Source of the DNA: JAJNBA01 sp035696925
GTDB lineage: Bacteria > Actinomycetota > UBA4738 > HRBIN12
Direction: 5' to 3'
Assembly (NCBI GenBank): GCA_035696925.1
Contig: DASSDW010000163.1
Span: 1-15,016, forward strand
DNA length: 15,016 nucleotides
Shown: positions 1-7,077 of the stretch, piece after piece
How positions within the stretch are numbered: the first letter of the stretch is position 1
How the letters are laid out: each line of letters opens with the position of its first letter
Position numbers and translations under genes: made by a program
The notes under the pieces: model-generated
What the model saw: only the letters and a program-made list of their open reading frames with translations
Database searches by the model: none
Told to the model about the DNA's origin: nothing

Positions 1-603
1 GTCCTGTTGCCGATCCTGCGCTCGATGCATCGGCGACACGGACCCGTCGCGCTCGTCCATTTCGATGCCCACCTCGACACCTGGGACACGTACTTCGGCG
101 CTCCGTACACCCACGGCACGCTCCTGCGCCGCGCGTCGGAGGAGGGGCTATTCCTCGATGACGCCTCGATGCACGTGGGCATCCGTGGCCCCCTCTACAG
201 CTCGCAGGACATGGTCGACGACGCGAGCTTCGGCTTCCGGACGATCCGCACGGAGGACGTCCACCGCGAAGGGGTGGAAAGGGTCGTCCGGAGGATCCGC
301 GATCGGGTCGGGGATCACCCGCTCTACATCTCGATCGACATCGACTCGCTCGATCCGGCCCACGCCCCCGGGACGGGGACGCCGGAGATCGGTGGGCTGA
401 CGTCGCGCGAGCTGCTGATGATCCTGCGCGGCCTGGTGGGTCTCCGTCTGCTGTCGGCCGACGTCGTCGAGGTCTCCCCGCCCTACGACCACGCCGACCT
501 CACGTCGCTCGCCGCCGCGACCGTCGTGTACGAGCTCTTGTGCCTCCTCGCGGGAAGCCCATCGGTTGTGCGCACCACCGATCACACGGGAGGGCCCGGC
601 TGA
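1..603 (+). CDS. Ureohydrolase (agmatinase/arginase family), 5' truncated
   Basis: This is the C-terminal 200 residues of a manganese-dependent ureohydrolase, an enzyme that removes urea from a guanidino compound. The start lies left of the window. Family members are about 310-320 aa, so roughly 110 residues, including the first metal-binding His, are missing. Counting from the first codon, the metal motif FDAHLD is at 21-26 (D22, H24, D26). The second metal motif SIDIDSLDP is at 111-119 (D113, D115), followed by the family glycine-rich GTGTPEIGG. HGTLLRRASEEG at 38-49 and VGIRGPLYS at 59-67 also match the agmatinase group. Substrates known in the family include agmatine, guanidinobutyrate, guanidinopropionate, arginine and formiminoglutamate; which applies here cannot be read. 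Its stop shares a base with the next start (TGATG), so it leads, or is part of, the five-gene operon with a permease and two dehydrogenases. Confidence 0.9.
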   Translation, partial: VLLPILRSMHRRHGPVALVHFDAHLDTWDTYFGAPYTHGTLLRRASEEGLFLDDASMHVGIRGPLYSSQDMVDDASFGFRTIRTEDVHREGVERVVRRIRDRVGDHPLYISIDIDSLDPAHAPGTGTPEIGGLTSRELLMILRGLVGLRLLSADVVEVSPPYDHADLTSLAAATVVYELLCLLAGSPSVVRTTDHTGGPG

Positions 604-1481
604 TGTTCCCGTGGCCCGAGGGGAAGCGCGCGGCGCTCGCGGTGACGTTCGACATGGACGCCGAGGCGGCCGTCCTCGCCGTCGACGAGAAGTACGCCCG
701 ACGCCCGTCGATCATGACCCACCAGCAGTACGGACCGGTGACGGGGGTGCCTCGCCTCCTCACGCTGCTGGACGCGCTCGAGATCCGGGTCAGCTTCTTC
801 ATCCCGGGCTTCTCGGCGGAGCGCCATCCGTCGACCGTCAAGGCCATCGTCGCCGCGGGGCACGAGATCTGCCACCACGGGTACCTCCATCGACCGCCGG
901 GGTTGATCGACGCCGCGACGGAGCGTGCGGAGCTGGAGCGTGGGCTCGAGGCCTTGGACCGCACCGCGGGCACCCGTCCCACGGTCTTCCGGGCGCCCTG
1001 GTGGGAGACGTCGGACGTCACCTTCGATCTCCTGGCCGAGTACGGCTTCACGTGTGACTCGAGCCTCTTCGATCGGGACGAGCCGTATCGACTCGCCGTC
1101 GGCTCATCCGAGCTCGTGGAGGTCCCGATCTCGTGGGCCCTCGACGACTGGGAGAAGTACGCCTTCCTGCCGGACCCGCCCACCGGCTCGGGCGTGATCG
1201 AACCGCCCGCCCGGGTCCTCGAGACCTGGTGGGAGGAGATCGAGGCCTACGTGGAGGTCGGCGGCTGCTGCGTGCTGACGATGCATCCGTTCCTGTCCGG
1301 GCGGCCGGCGCGGGCGATCGCGCTGCGCCGCCTGCTCGAGCGGGCGCTCGCGCTCCCGGACCTGTGGATCGCCACGATCGGCGAGATCGCCGCGCACACC
1401 GCCGCATCGGACGTACCGGCACGAACCCTGTCGTTACCCACCATCGGAGAGGGGCCGGCCGAGCCGGTCCCCGGCTCGTAG
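603..1481 (+). CDS. NodB-fold polysaccharide deacetylase-like hydrolase
   Basis: This 292-aa protein belongs to the polysaccharide deacetylase (NodB homology) superfamily of metal-dependent amide hydrolases. ATG 603 overlaps the upstream stop by one base and has GGGAGG about 8 nt before it. It was chosen over TTG 540, which would lie inside the ureohydrolase gene. Visible motifs are TFDMDAE at 15-21 (motif 1, DMD instead of the usual TFDDGP), HxxxH at H92 and H96 inside the segment from H87 (motif 2), RAPWW at 130-134 (motif 3) and LTMHP at 225-229 (motif 5 histidine). There is no signal peptide or membrane segment, so it should act in the cytoplasm on a small molecule rather than on cell wall or chitin. 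The best-known intracellular relatives are PuuE-type allantoinases. The operon partners (ureohydrolase, NCS1 permease) fit a small ureide- or amide-type substrate, but that is inference. Confidence 0.85.
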   Translation: MFPWPEGKRAALAVTFDMDAEAAVLAVDEKYARRPSIMTHQQYGPVTGVPRLLTLLDALEIRVSFFIPGFSAERHPSTVKAIVAAGHEICHHGYLHRPPGLIDAATERAELERGLEALDRTAGTRPTVFRAPWWETSDVTFDLLAEYGFTCDSSLFDRDEPYRLAVGSSELVEVPISWALDDWEKYAFLPDPPTGSGVIEPPARVLETWWEEIEAYVEVGGCCVLTMHPFLSGRPARAIALRRLLERALALPDLWIATIGEIAAHTAASDVPARTLSLPTIGEGPAEPVPGS

Positions 1482-1492
1482 AGGGGAGACAC

Positions 1493-2935
1493 GTGGACAC
1501 GAACCGCGAAGAGCACCTGGCGTACGAGGGCGAGACCGGCAACCCCGTCTACGGCCTGGAACGGCGCGGGGTCGACTACGTCCCCGAGAGCGAGCGGCAC
1601 ATGCGTCTCAGGAACCTCGCCGTCTTCTGGGTCGGGACGAACCTGTACCCCTTCAACATCGTCCTCGGCGTGCTCGCGTACACGCTGGGGCTCTCCGTCT
1701 GGCTGACCCTATTGACGCTCACGGCCGGCGTGCTCCTGAGCTACTGGCTCGTGGGCCTCACCTCGATCCCCCCCGCGAGGGCGGGGATCCCGACCATGGC
1801 CGTGAGCCGCGCCGCGTTCGGGTTGCGCTTCGCACGGATCAACGCGGCGCTCGCATGGCTCGTGGGCATCTTCTTCGAGATCATCAACGCCTCGATCGGC
1901 GTGTTCGCGGTCCTCGCGTTGTTCGCGTTCCTGGGCTGGGACGACTCGGGGACCACGGGGAAGCTGATCGGGCTCGCGTTCGTGTACGCCCTATCGGTGC
2001 TCCTCGCGTTCCTGGGGCACGGCACCGTGGTCCACGTCCAGCGCTTCTTCTCGATCGCCCTCGGCGTGATCTCGATCGTGGTGCTCATCGAGGCGCTGCC
2101 CGACCTCGATCTCGGGGCCAGTCTGGGCGGCGACTACGACTTCTGGGGCACGCTGTCGGCGATCGCGATCGTCCTCGGGATCGTGATCGCGGGTCACGTC
2201 GCCTACGTGATCGCGGCCGCCGACTACCCGCGGTACCTCCCGAGCGACACACCCGCGGGCAGCATCGTTCGAACCGTGCTGTTGTCCGCGGGTGGCTCCG
2301 GGCTGCTGCTCGGCGTCGTCGGCATCCTGCTGGCCTCCCAGACGGACGCGGACCTCGTGGTGGACACGTTCGGCGGCGTCGAATCGATCATGCCGTCCTG
2401 GGTGTACCTGCCGTTCCTGCTCGCCGCGATCGGCGGGTCGCTCACGAACCTCATGCTGACGATGTACTCGGCGGGCCTCGCGGCACAGGCTGCCGGGTTG
2501 CCGATCAAGCGGTACCACGCGGTGATCGTCGATGCGGTCCTGGCCACGATCGGTCTCGTCTACGTGCTCTTCTTCGACGAGGCCCTCCTCACGACGATCA
2601 ACGACATCGTCGTGAACACGATCATCTGGATCGGTCCGTGGGGCGTGATCTGGATCTACGACGCGTGGCGCCGGAACTGGAACATCGACCCTGTGGCGGC
2701 GCACGGCGGTCCGGAGAGCCCCTACTGGGGCTCCGGCGGGGTGTACTGGCCGGGCGCGATCGCGCTGATCGCCGGGATGGTGGCCGCATGGGCCACGATC
2801 AGCGTGCCCCGGTACGCGGGCCCGGTCTCCGAGAACCTCCTGAACTTCACGGACCTGTCCTGGCTGGTGGGGCCGCTCGTGGCACTGGCGGTGTTCATCC
2901 CGCTCGACCGGGCGCAGCGACCCAGCCTCCGCTGA
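1493..2935 (+). CDS. NCS1-family permease (purine/cytosine/hydantoin type)
   Basis: This 480-aa integral membrane protein belongs to the nucleobase:cation symporter-1 family, which imports purines, cytosine, uracil, allantoin, hydantoins and related compounds with H+ or Na+. GTG 1493 was chosen because GAGGGGAG (1481-1488) sits 4 nt upstream and the cytoplasmic N-terminus then has normal length. Upstream in-frame sequence lies inside the preceding gene. About 12 hydrophobic segments run from residue 42 to 470. NCS1 hallmarks are the early RNLAVFWVGTN at 40-50, the GIPTMAVSRAAFG motif at 98-110 and ADYPRYLP at 243-250, matching the family's DYxRY(L/F) motif. Length is typical. It lies 11 nt after the deacetylase-like gene and 1 nt before a dehydrogenase, so it probably imports the substrate of this operon. 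The substrate itself is not predictable from sequence alone. Confidence 0.9.
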   Translation: MDTNREEHLAYEGETGNPVYGLERRGVDYVPESERHMRLRNLAVFWVGTNLYPFNIVLGVLAYTLGLSVWLTLLTLTAGVLLSYWLVGLTSIPPARAGIPTMAVSRAAFGLRFARINAALAWLVGIFFEIINASIGVFAVLALFAFLGWDDSGTTGKLIGLAFVYALSVLLAFLGHGTVVHVQRFFSIALGVISIVVLIEALPDLDLGASLGGDYDFWGTLSAIAIVLGIVIAGHVAYVIAAADYPRYLPSDTPAGSIVRTVLLSAGGSGLLLGVVGILLASQTDADLVVDTFGGVESIMPSWVYLPFLLAAIGGSLTNLMLTMYSAGLAAQAAGLPIKRYHAVIVDAVLATIGLVYVLFFDEALLTTINDIVVNTIIWIGPWGVIWIYDAWRRNWNIDPVAAHGGPESPYWGSGGVYWPGAIALIAGMVAAWATISVPRYAGPVSENLLNFTDLSWLVGPLVALAVFIPLDRAQRPSLR

Positions 2936-2936
2936 C

Positions 2937-3623
2937 GTGGCCGGCGTCGCCGTCATCACCGGCGCGGCCTCCGGACTGGGGGCGGCGACCGCGAGGAGGC
3001 TCCGGCAGGAGGGCCTCGCGGTCGCGAGCATCGACCTTCATGCAGCGGTCGACGCCGACGTCTCGTTCGACCTGGATGTCCGGGACGCGGACGCGGTCGA
3101 GGACGCCGTCGCGCGGACGGAGGAGCAACTCGGTCCGATCGAGTACCTGATGAGCGCGGCCGGGGTGTACGAGCTGGTTCCGCTCGGCGAGATCGGCCCC
3201 GATGGTTGGCGCCGGATGTTCGCGATCCACATCGACGGGACCGCGAACGCGTGCCGAAGCGTCTACCGGCGGATGAAGGAGCGAGGCGCGGGCTCGATCG
3301 TCACGATCGGGAGCGAGCTCGGACTGATGGGCGATCCGGAGGCCGCGCACTACGCGGCGGCCAAGGGCGCGATCCACGCATTCACGAAGAGCCTGGCGAT
3401 GGAGGCGGTCCGCCACGGGGTCCGGGTCAACTGCGTGGCGCCCGGGCCCGCCGACACGCCGCTGCTCAAGCAGGACATGCGCTCACCGCAATACGTGAAC
3501 TCGCTCGTCCTCCAGCGGATCGTGCGACCGGAGGAGGTCGCCGACACGGTTGCCTTCCTGATGCTCGAGCGCCACAACTTCGTCGGGGCGGTCCTGTCTC
3601 CCAACGCGGGGGCGGTGGTCTGA
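2937..3623 (+). CDS. SDR-family NAD(P)-dependent oxidoreductase (first of two)
   Basis: This 228-aa classical short-chain dehydrogenase/reductase probably interconverts an alcohol and a ketone on a soluble metabolite. GTG 2937 begins one base after the permease stop. No clear Shine-Dalgarno is visible, so translation probably depends on coupling. The cofactor motif TGAASGLG is at 8-15. An Asp at 33 at the end of the second strand favours NAD(H) over NADP(H). The active site is S126, Y139 and K143 (YAAAK), and VAPGPADTP at 168-175 is the usual segment after the catalytic helix. It lies between the permease and a second SDR that is clearly divergent from it, so the two are likely to work on different intermediates or as a pair. 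The substrate is unknown. Confidence 0.9.
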   Translation: MAGVAVITGAASGLGAATARRLRQEGLAVASIDLHAAVDADVSFDLDVRDADAVEDAVARTEEQLGPIEYLMSAAGVYELVPLGEIGPDGWRRMFAIHIDGTANACRSVYRRMKERGAGSIVTIGSELGLMGDPEAAHYAAAKGAIHAFTKSLAMEAVRHGVRVNCVAPGPADTPLLKQDMRSPQYVNSLVLQRIVRPEEVADTVAFLMLERHNFVGAVLSPNAGAVV

Positions 3624-3624
3624 C

Positions 3625-4392
3625 ATGCGCTACGAGGGCATCGAGGGACGCGTCGCGTTGGTGACCGGCGCCGGCCAGGGGATGGGGCGAGCCCATGCGG
3701 AGCGCCTTGCCGCGGAAGGGGCTCGCGTCGCGGCCAACGACCTCGATCCGACGACGGCCGCGGCCACGGCCGAGGCCGTGGGTGGGATCTCGGTGCCGTT
3801 CGACGTCTCGGTGCCGGAGGCGGTGGACGCCGGAGTGGCCGATGTCGAGGCCCGGCTCGGGCCCGTCGAGCTGCTGATCGCGAACCACGCGTTCATGACG
3901 ATGGCGCCCTTCCTGGACGAGGTGCCGGAGCACTGGCGCAGGATCCTCGACGTGAATCTTTTCGGGACGGCGCTGCTTATCGAGCGATGCGTCCCGGGGA
4001 TGGTCGAGCGAGGGTTCGGGCGGGTCGTGGTGATCGCGTCCGAGTGGGGCGCGATCGGGTGGGAGAACGCGACCGCGTACGCGGCGTCGAAGGGAGGCTT
4101 GATCAGCCTCGTGAAGAGCGTCGCCCGGGCGGTCGGGGTCCACGGCGTAGCCGTGAACGCCGTCGCGCCGGGAACGACGGACACGCCGCAGCTCGACGTC
4201 GATGCCGTGGACGCGGGCGTCTCCCACGAGGAGATCGTGCGGCGGTACGGGGAGGACATCCCGCTCGGCCGCGTCGGCAGGCCCGAAGAGATCGCGGCGA
4301 CCGTCACGTTCCTCTGCTCGACGAACGCCGAGGCGTTCGTCGGGCAGGTGCTCCATCCGAACGGTGGAGCGACGCGCGTCTGGGGGATCTGA
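3625..4392 (+). CDS. SDR-family NAD(P)-dependent oxidoreductase (second of two)
   Basis: This 255-aa classical short-chain dehydrogenase/reductase begins at ATG 3625, one base after the previous stop, and is the last gene of the left operon. The cofactor motif TGAGQGMG is at 14-21. D39 in NDLD at the end of the second strand suggests NAD(H). The catalytic residues are N111, S139, Y152 and K156 (YAASK). PNGGA near the C-terminus (245-249) is the usual SDR tail. The structural NNAG motif is replaced by NHAF at 87-90, a departure from most of the family. It ends 9 bp from the convergent lipoprotein gene. Its role is probably oxidation in the catabolic route served by the upstream permease and hydrolases, which is inference from context. 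Confidence 0.9.
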   Translation: MRYEGIEGRVALVTGAGQGMGRAHAERLAAEGARVAANDLDPTTAAATAEAVGGISVPFDVSVPEAVDAGVADVEARLGPVELLIANHAFMTMAPFLDEVPEHWRRILDVNLFGTALLIERCVPGMVERGFGRVVVIASEWGAIGWENATAYAASKGGLISLVKSVARAVGVHGVAVNAVAPGTTDTPQLDVDAVDAGVSHEEIVRRYGEDIPLGRVGRPEEIAATVTFLCSTNAEAFVGQVLHPNGGATRVWGI

Positions 4393-4405
4393 CCGGCACG
4401 GTCAG
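4389..4405. terminator. Short inverted repeat between convergent genes
   Basis: CTGACCG (4389-4395), loop GCA and CGGTCAG (4399-4405) form a perfect 7-bp hairpin. It includes the TGA stop of the + strand SDR gene (4390-4392) and the complement of the TGA stop of the - strand lipoprotein gene (4402-4404). Its position suits a bidirectional transcription end, but there is no T-run on either side, so a classical intrinsic terminator is not supported. Confidence 0.35.
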
Positions 4406-4809
4406 TCGTCGTTGCCGTGCCCCTCGTCGCCGTTCCCCTTGTCCTTGTTCTTCTCGGGCTTGCCCTCGCCACCGCCCTCGTCGACCTCCGCCACCGGCGA
4501 TGGGCTCGGGCTCTCGGACGGCGACGGCCGGGGAACGAGCGCGAGCTGGTCTTCGACGGCCTGGGCGGCGTCGAGGATCGCCGTGGCCCGGCCGTCGCCG
4601 ATCCGCCCCGCGTCCAGCCTCGAGACCACGAGCTCGACGAGCTTGCGGAGCTCCGTCCGGGCCAGGCCGGGGCGGCCGCTCTCCGCGAAGGTGCGGATCT
4701 GCGCCACTCGGCTCTCCAGCGTGGCGGCGAGCTGCGTGGGAAGCTCGCCGTCGCCGCAGGAGCTCGCGAGGATCGCGATGATGCCGAGGGCGATCGTCGC
4801 TCGCCTCAC
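4402..4809 (-). CDS. Small lipoprotein with acidic/Lys-Gly tail, partner of the kinase gene
   Basis: This 135-aa protein is not assigned to a named family. The GTG start at 4809 forms a 4-nt GTGA overlap with the kinase stop. The N-terminus is a lipoprotein signal: charged MRR, a hydrophobic stretch, then the lipobox LASSC at 14-18 with C18 as lipidation site. Residues about 23-92 read as two or three amphipathic helices and resemble a small helical bundle of the FIVAR/FIMAH kind, a weak impression only. Residues 94-135 are low complexity: Pro-Ser repeats, then Glu, Lys, Asp and Gly, ending in NDD. It should be anchored on the outer face of the membrane, the same side as the short tail of the adjacent kinase. 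A role as ligand-binding or tethered partner of the kinase is inferred from overlap and topology only. Confidence 0.75.
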   Translation of the reverse strand: MRRATIALGIIAILASSCGDGELPTQLAATLESRVAQIRTFAESGRPGLARTELRKLVELVVSRLDAGRIGDGRATAILDAAQAVEDQLALVPRPSPSESPSPSPVAEVDEGGGEGKPEKNKDKGNGDEGHGNDD

Positions 4810-5984
4810 GGCTGCACCGAGTCCTCGAGTTCGCGCAACGCGTCGTCGAGTGACGCCGGGAGCGTCGTGCCGCCCGTTCCGTTCGCCGCGGGAGCGTCCT
4901 GCCCCGCGAAGACCGTGAGCGCGAGGATCACCAGCAGGGCGAGAACGACGATCGCACCGGCCGCGATCAGACCCACCCGCCAGGGGCGGCGGGAGCCATC
5001 CGCAGGCGGAGACGCCGAAGCCTGCGAGGGAAGACGCGCGGTTCGTTCCATGCGGGGGAGAGGAACGGTCTCGTGTCCGTCCGGCTCGGTGTATACGTCC
5101 GGTTCGACCGGCCTCGCGATCACCTTCGTCGCCGTGCGATCGACATCGCTCTCGTCGCCGAGCAGCGCGGCCGCCATCGCCTCGGCGCTCTCGTACCGCT
5201 CGGCGGGGTCGCGTCGCATCGCGCGTTCGATCACGCCCACGATCCGGGGATCGGCCTCGGCGTCGATCGCGGTAGGCGGCTCGTACCGTCCGTCGCGGAT
5301 CGCGGCGGCGAGGGCGAACGGATCGTCGCCCTCGAACGGCTTCCGGCCGGTCAGGGCCTCGTACAGCAGGACGCCGACCGCGTAGAGGTCGCTCGCCGGG
5401 CCCGCCTGCTGCCCGTCGATGCGCTCCGGAGCGAGGTAGGAGGGGCTCCCGAGGAGCTCCCCGGTCCCGGTCAGCGTCTCCTCCGCGTGGACCCACTTCG
5501 CGATCCCGAAGTCCGCCACCTTCCAGGTGCCGACGCCGGCGTCCAGGATGTTGCCGGGCTTGACGTCGCGGTGGACGATGCCGAGATCGTGGGCCGCGGC
5601 GAGCGCCCGCAGGACCTGCAGCCCCACGTCGCGGACCCGCTCGGGCGGCATCGGCCCGTCGGCGAGCTCGTCGCGGAGCGTGCGACCCGACAGCCGCTCC
5701 ATCACGACGAACGGTCGCCCGTCCTGCTCGCCGGTGTCGAGGACGCCGACGACGTGCGGGTGGGTGAGGCGGGCCGCGAGCCGGGCCTCGGCGACGACGC
5801 GCTCACGCATGCCGTCCTGCTGTGCCAGATCCGCGCGGAGCAGCTTGAGAGCGACCTCCCGGTCGAGTCGCAGATCGTGGGCGACGAAGACCTCGCCCAT
5901 ACCGCCCGCGCCGAGCCGATCGCCCAGCCGATAGCGGTCGCCGATCGTCTCGATCTGCTCCGTGGGGCCCATCCGGAAGGACAT
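4806..5984 (-). CDS. Membrane Ser/Thr protein kinase (PknB type, no PASTA repeats)
   Basis: This 392-aa Hanks-type protein kinase has an N-terminal cytoplasmic kinase domain at about 18-276. The glycine loop GAGGMGEV is at 25-32, the ATP lysine K47 in VALK, and the likely helix-C Glu at 66. HRDVKPGN is at 138-145 (catalytic D140), DFG at 158-160 and APE at 185-187, so the domain should be active. A Thr/Ser-rich activation segment (170-182) offers autophosphorylation sites. A linker of about 60 residues leads to one membrane helix (about 337-360). Only about 32 residues lie outside, ending in an amphipathic SLDDALRELEDSV. Actinobacterial PknB proteins usually carry PASTA sensor domains there, and this one does not. 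ATG 5984 lies 4 nt after the lacI stop, with GAGGG almost touching it. ATG 5972, four codons later, is an alternative start. The gene continues the iolD-lacI reading direction and overlaps the lipoprotein gene by 4 nt. Confidence 0.93.
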   Translation of the reverse strand: MSFRMGPTEQIETIGDRYRLGDRLGAGGMGEVFVAHDLRLDREVALKLLRADLAQQDGMRERVVAEARLAARLTHPHVVGVLDTGEQDGRPFVVMERLSGRTLRDELADGPMPPERVRDVGLQVLRALAAAHDLGIVHRDVKPGNILDAGVGTWKVADFGIAKWVHAEETLTGTGELLGSPSYLAPERIDGQQAGPASDLYAVGVLLYEALTGRKPFEGDDPFALAAAIRDGRYEPPTAIDAEADPRIVGVIERAMRRDPAERYESAEAMAAALLGDESDVDRTATKVIARPVEPDVYTEPDGHETVPLPRMERTARLPSQASASPPADGSRRPWRVGLIAAGAIVVLALLVILALTVFAGQDAPAANGTGGTTLPASLDDALRELEDSVQP

Positions 5985-5988
5985 TCCC

Positions 5989-7077
5989 TCAGCGAGCGAC
6001 CGCTACACGTCCGAGCGGGAGGTCAAGCGGACCCGGTCTTGGGGGTGGCCCGGTCGATCCACGGACCACGAGCGAGGGTGGGACGACGAGGTGTCGTGCC
6101 GATCGGCGATCCTCGTCGTGCCGTTCGAGGAGGAGTCGGACCGCCGTCACGCCCATGTCGCGCCGCGGCTGGTCGATCGTGGTGAGGTCGATGTGCCCGA
6201 GCCCGGCGAGCGCGATGTTGTCGTACCCCACGAGCGACATGTCGGCGGGCACGCTGAGGCCGTGGTCGTCGAACGCATCGAGGGCGCCGACCGCGGCGAG
6301 GTCGTTGCCGACGAAGACCGCCGTGATCCCCCGACGGTCACCCAACAACGTGGTCACGCCGTCGCGTCCGCCCTCCTCGGTGAACGCTCCGGTCACGATC
6401 CGCGCCGACGATCGCAACCCGTGCCGATCCATCGCGTCGAGGAACCCGGCGCGGCGCTGTGCGGCGCCTGCCCCCTTCCCACCGTCGACGTGGGCAATGC
6501 GCCGATGCCCGAGCGAGACGAGATGGTCGACGGCGATCCGCGCGCCCATCCGATCGTCGTTCGTGATCGAGTCGTGCGCCGGCGACCGGGAGTGCCTGGC
6601 GACCACTACCACCGGGACGGAGGCGGCCACCGCGGCGATCCTGCGCGGTGAGAGCACCGGGCCGGCCATCACGATGCCGTCGGTCCGGAGCTGCAGGAGG
6701 GTGTCCAACGCCTCGTCCTCCCCGGCCGCGGCGCGCCCACCGGTGTTGAACAGGGCGTGGTAGCCGGAGCCACGCGCCGCCTCCTGGATCCCGTCGATCA
6801 CCTCGGTGAAGTAGGGGTTGTGCAGGTCCGAGACCATCACGCCGATCAGGTTGCTCCTGCGGCGGACGAGGCTTCGCGCGACCGCGTTCGGCCGGTACCC
6901 GATCTCCTCGGCGGCCTTCGTCACGGCAGCGCGCTTCTCGTCGCTGACGTTCGGCGCGTCCCGGAGCACGAGCGACACGAGGGACTTCGAGACGCCGGCC
7001 CGTTCCGCGACGTCGACGATCGTGGGGTGTCGGCGTCTCGAGCCCCGGCCGTCGCCCCCGGCCGCCCGCGGGCTCAC
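5989..7077 (-). CDS. LacI-family transcriptional regulator, probable inositol repressor
   Basis: This 362-aa LacI/GalR-type repressor starts at GTG 7077, which overlaps the iolD stop in a GTGA junction. Upstream in-frame sequence lies inside iolD and was discarded. A basic N-terminal tail (14-17) precedes the helix-turn-helix TIVDVAERAGVSKSLVSLVLR at 19-39. The hinge RPNAVARSLV is at 62-71, a segment that inserts in the minor groove at a central CpG. The periplasmic-binding-protein-like sensor covers about 77-340, with DLHNPYF at 84-90 and GYDNIALAG at 284-292. Length is standard plus a short tail. The twin palindromes upstream of iolD and iolG have a central CG as expected for this family. 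It probably represses both divergent operons and itself and releases on inositol or a catabolite, which is inferred from position. Confidence 0.92.
   Translation of the reverse strand: MSPRAAGGDGRGSRRRHPTIVDVAERAGVSKSLVSLVLRDAPNVSDEKRAAVTKAAEEIGYRPNAVARSLVRRRSNLIGVMVSDLHNPYFTEVIDGIQEAARGSGYHALFNTGGRAAAGEDEALDTLLQLRTDGIVMAGPVLSPRRIAAVAASVPVVVVARHSRSPAHDSITNDDRMGARIAVDHLVSLGHRRIAHVDGGKGAGAAQRRAGFLDAMDRHGLRSSARIVTGAFTEEGGRDGVTTLLGDRRGITAVFVGNDLAAVGALDAFDDHGLSVPADMSLVGYDNIALAGLGHIDLTTIDQPRRDMGVTAVRLLLERHDEDRRSARHLVVPPSLVVRGSTGPPPRPGPLDLPLGRVAVAR

Noticed and set aside
603..1481. Reading the NodB-fold protein as a cell-wall or chitin deacetylase
   Set aside because: There is no signal peptide or membrane anchor, motif 1 differs, and the operon partners are small-molecule enzymes.
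1991..3031. - strand open frame of 346 codons opposite the NCS1 permease
   Set aside because: His/Arg/Asp-rich translation with no family resemblance; explained by the codon bias of the + strand gene.
5040..5056. CGTTCCA half-site in the kinase gene (and a similar one near 7785) as an internal operator
   Set aside because: Only half of the palindrome is present and both lie within coding sequence, as expected by chance.
4810..5496. In-frame upstream extension of the lipoprotein gene
   Set aside because: It lies in a wrong frame of the kinase gene and is Arg-rich. The GTG at 4809 gives a clean lipoprotein signal and a 4-nt overlap.
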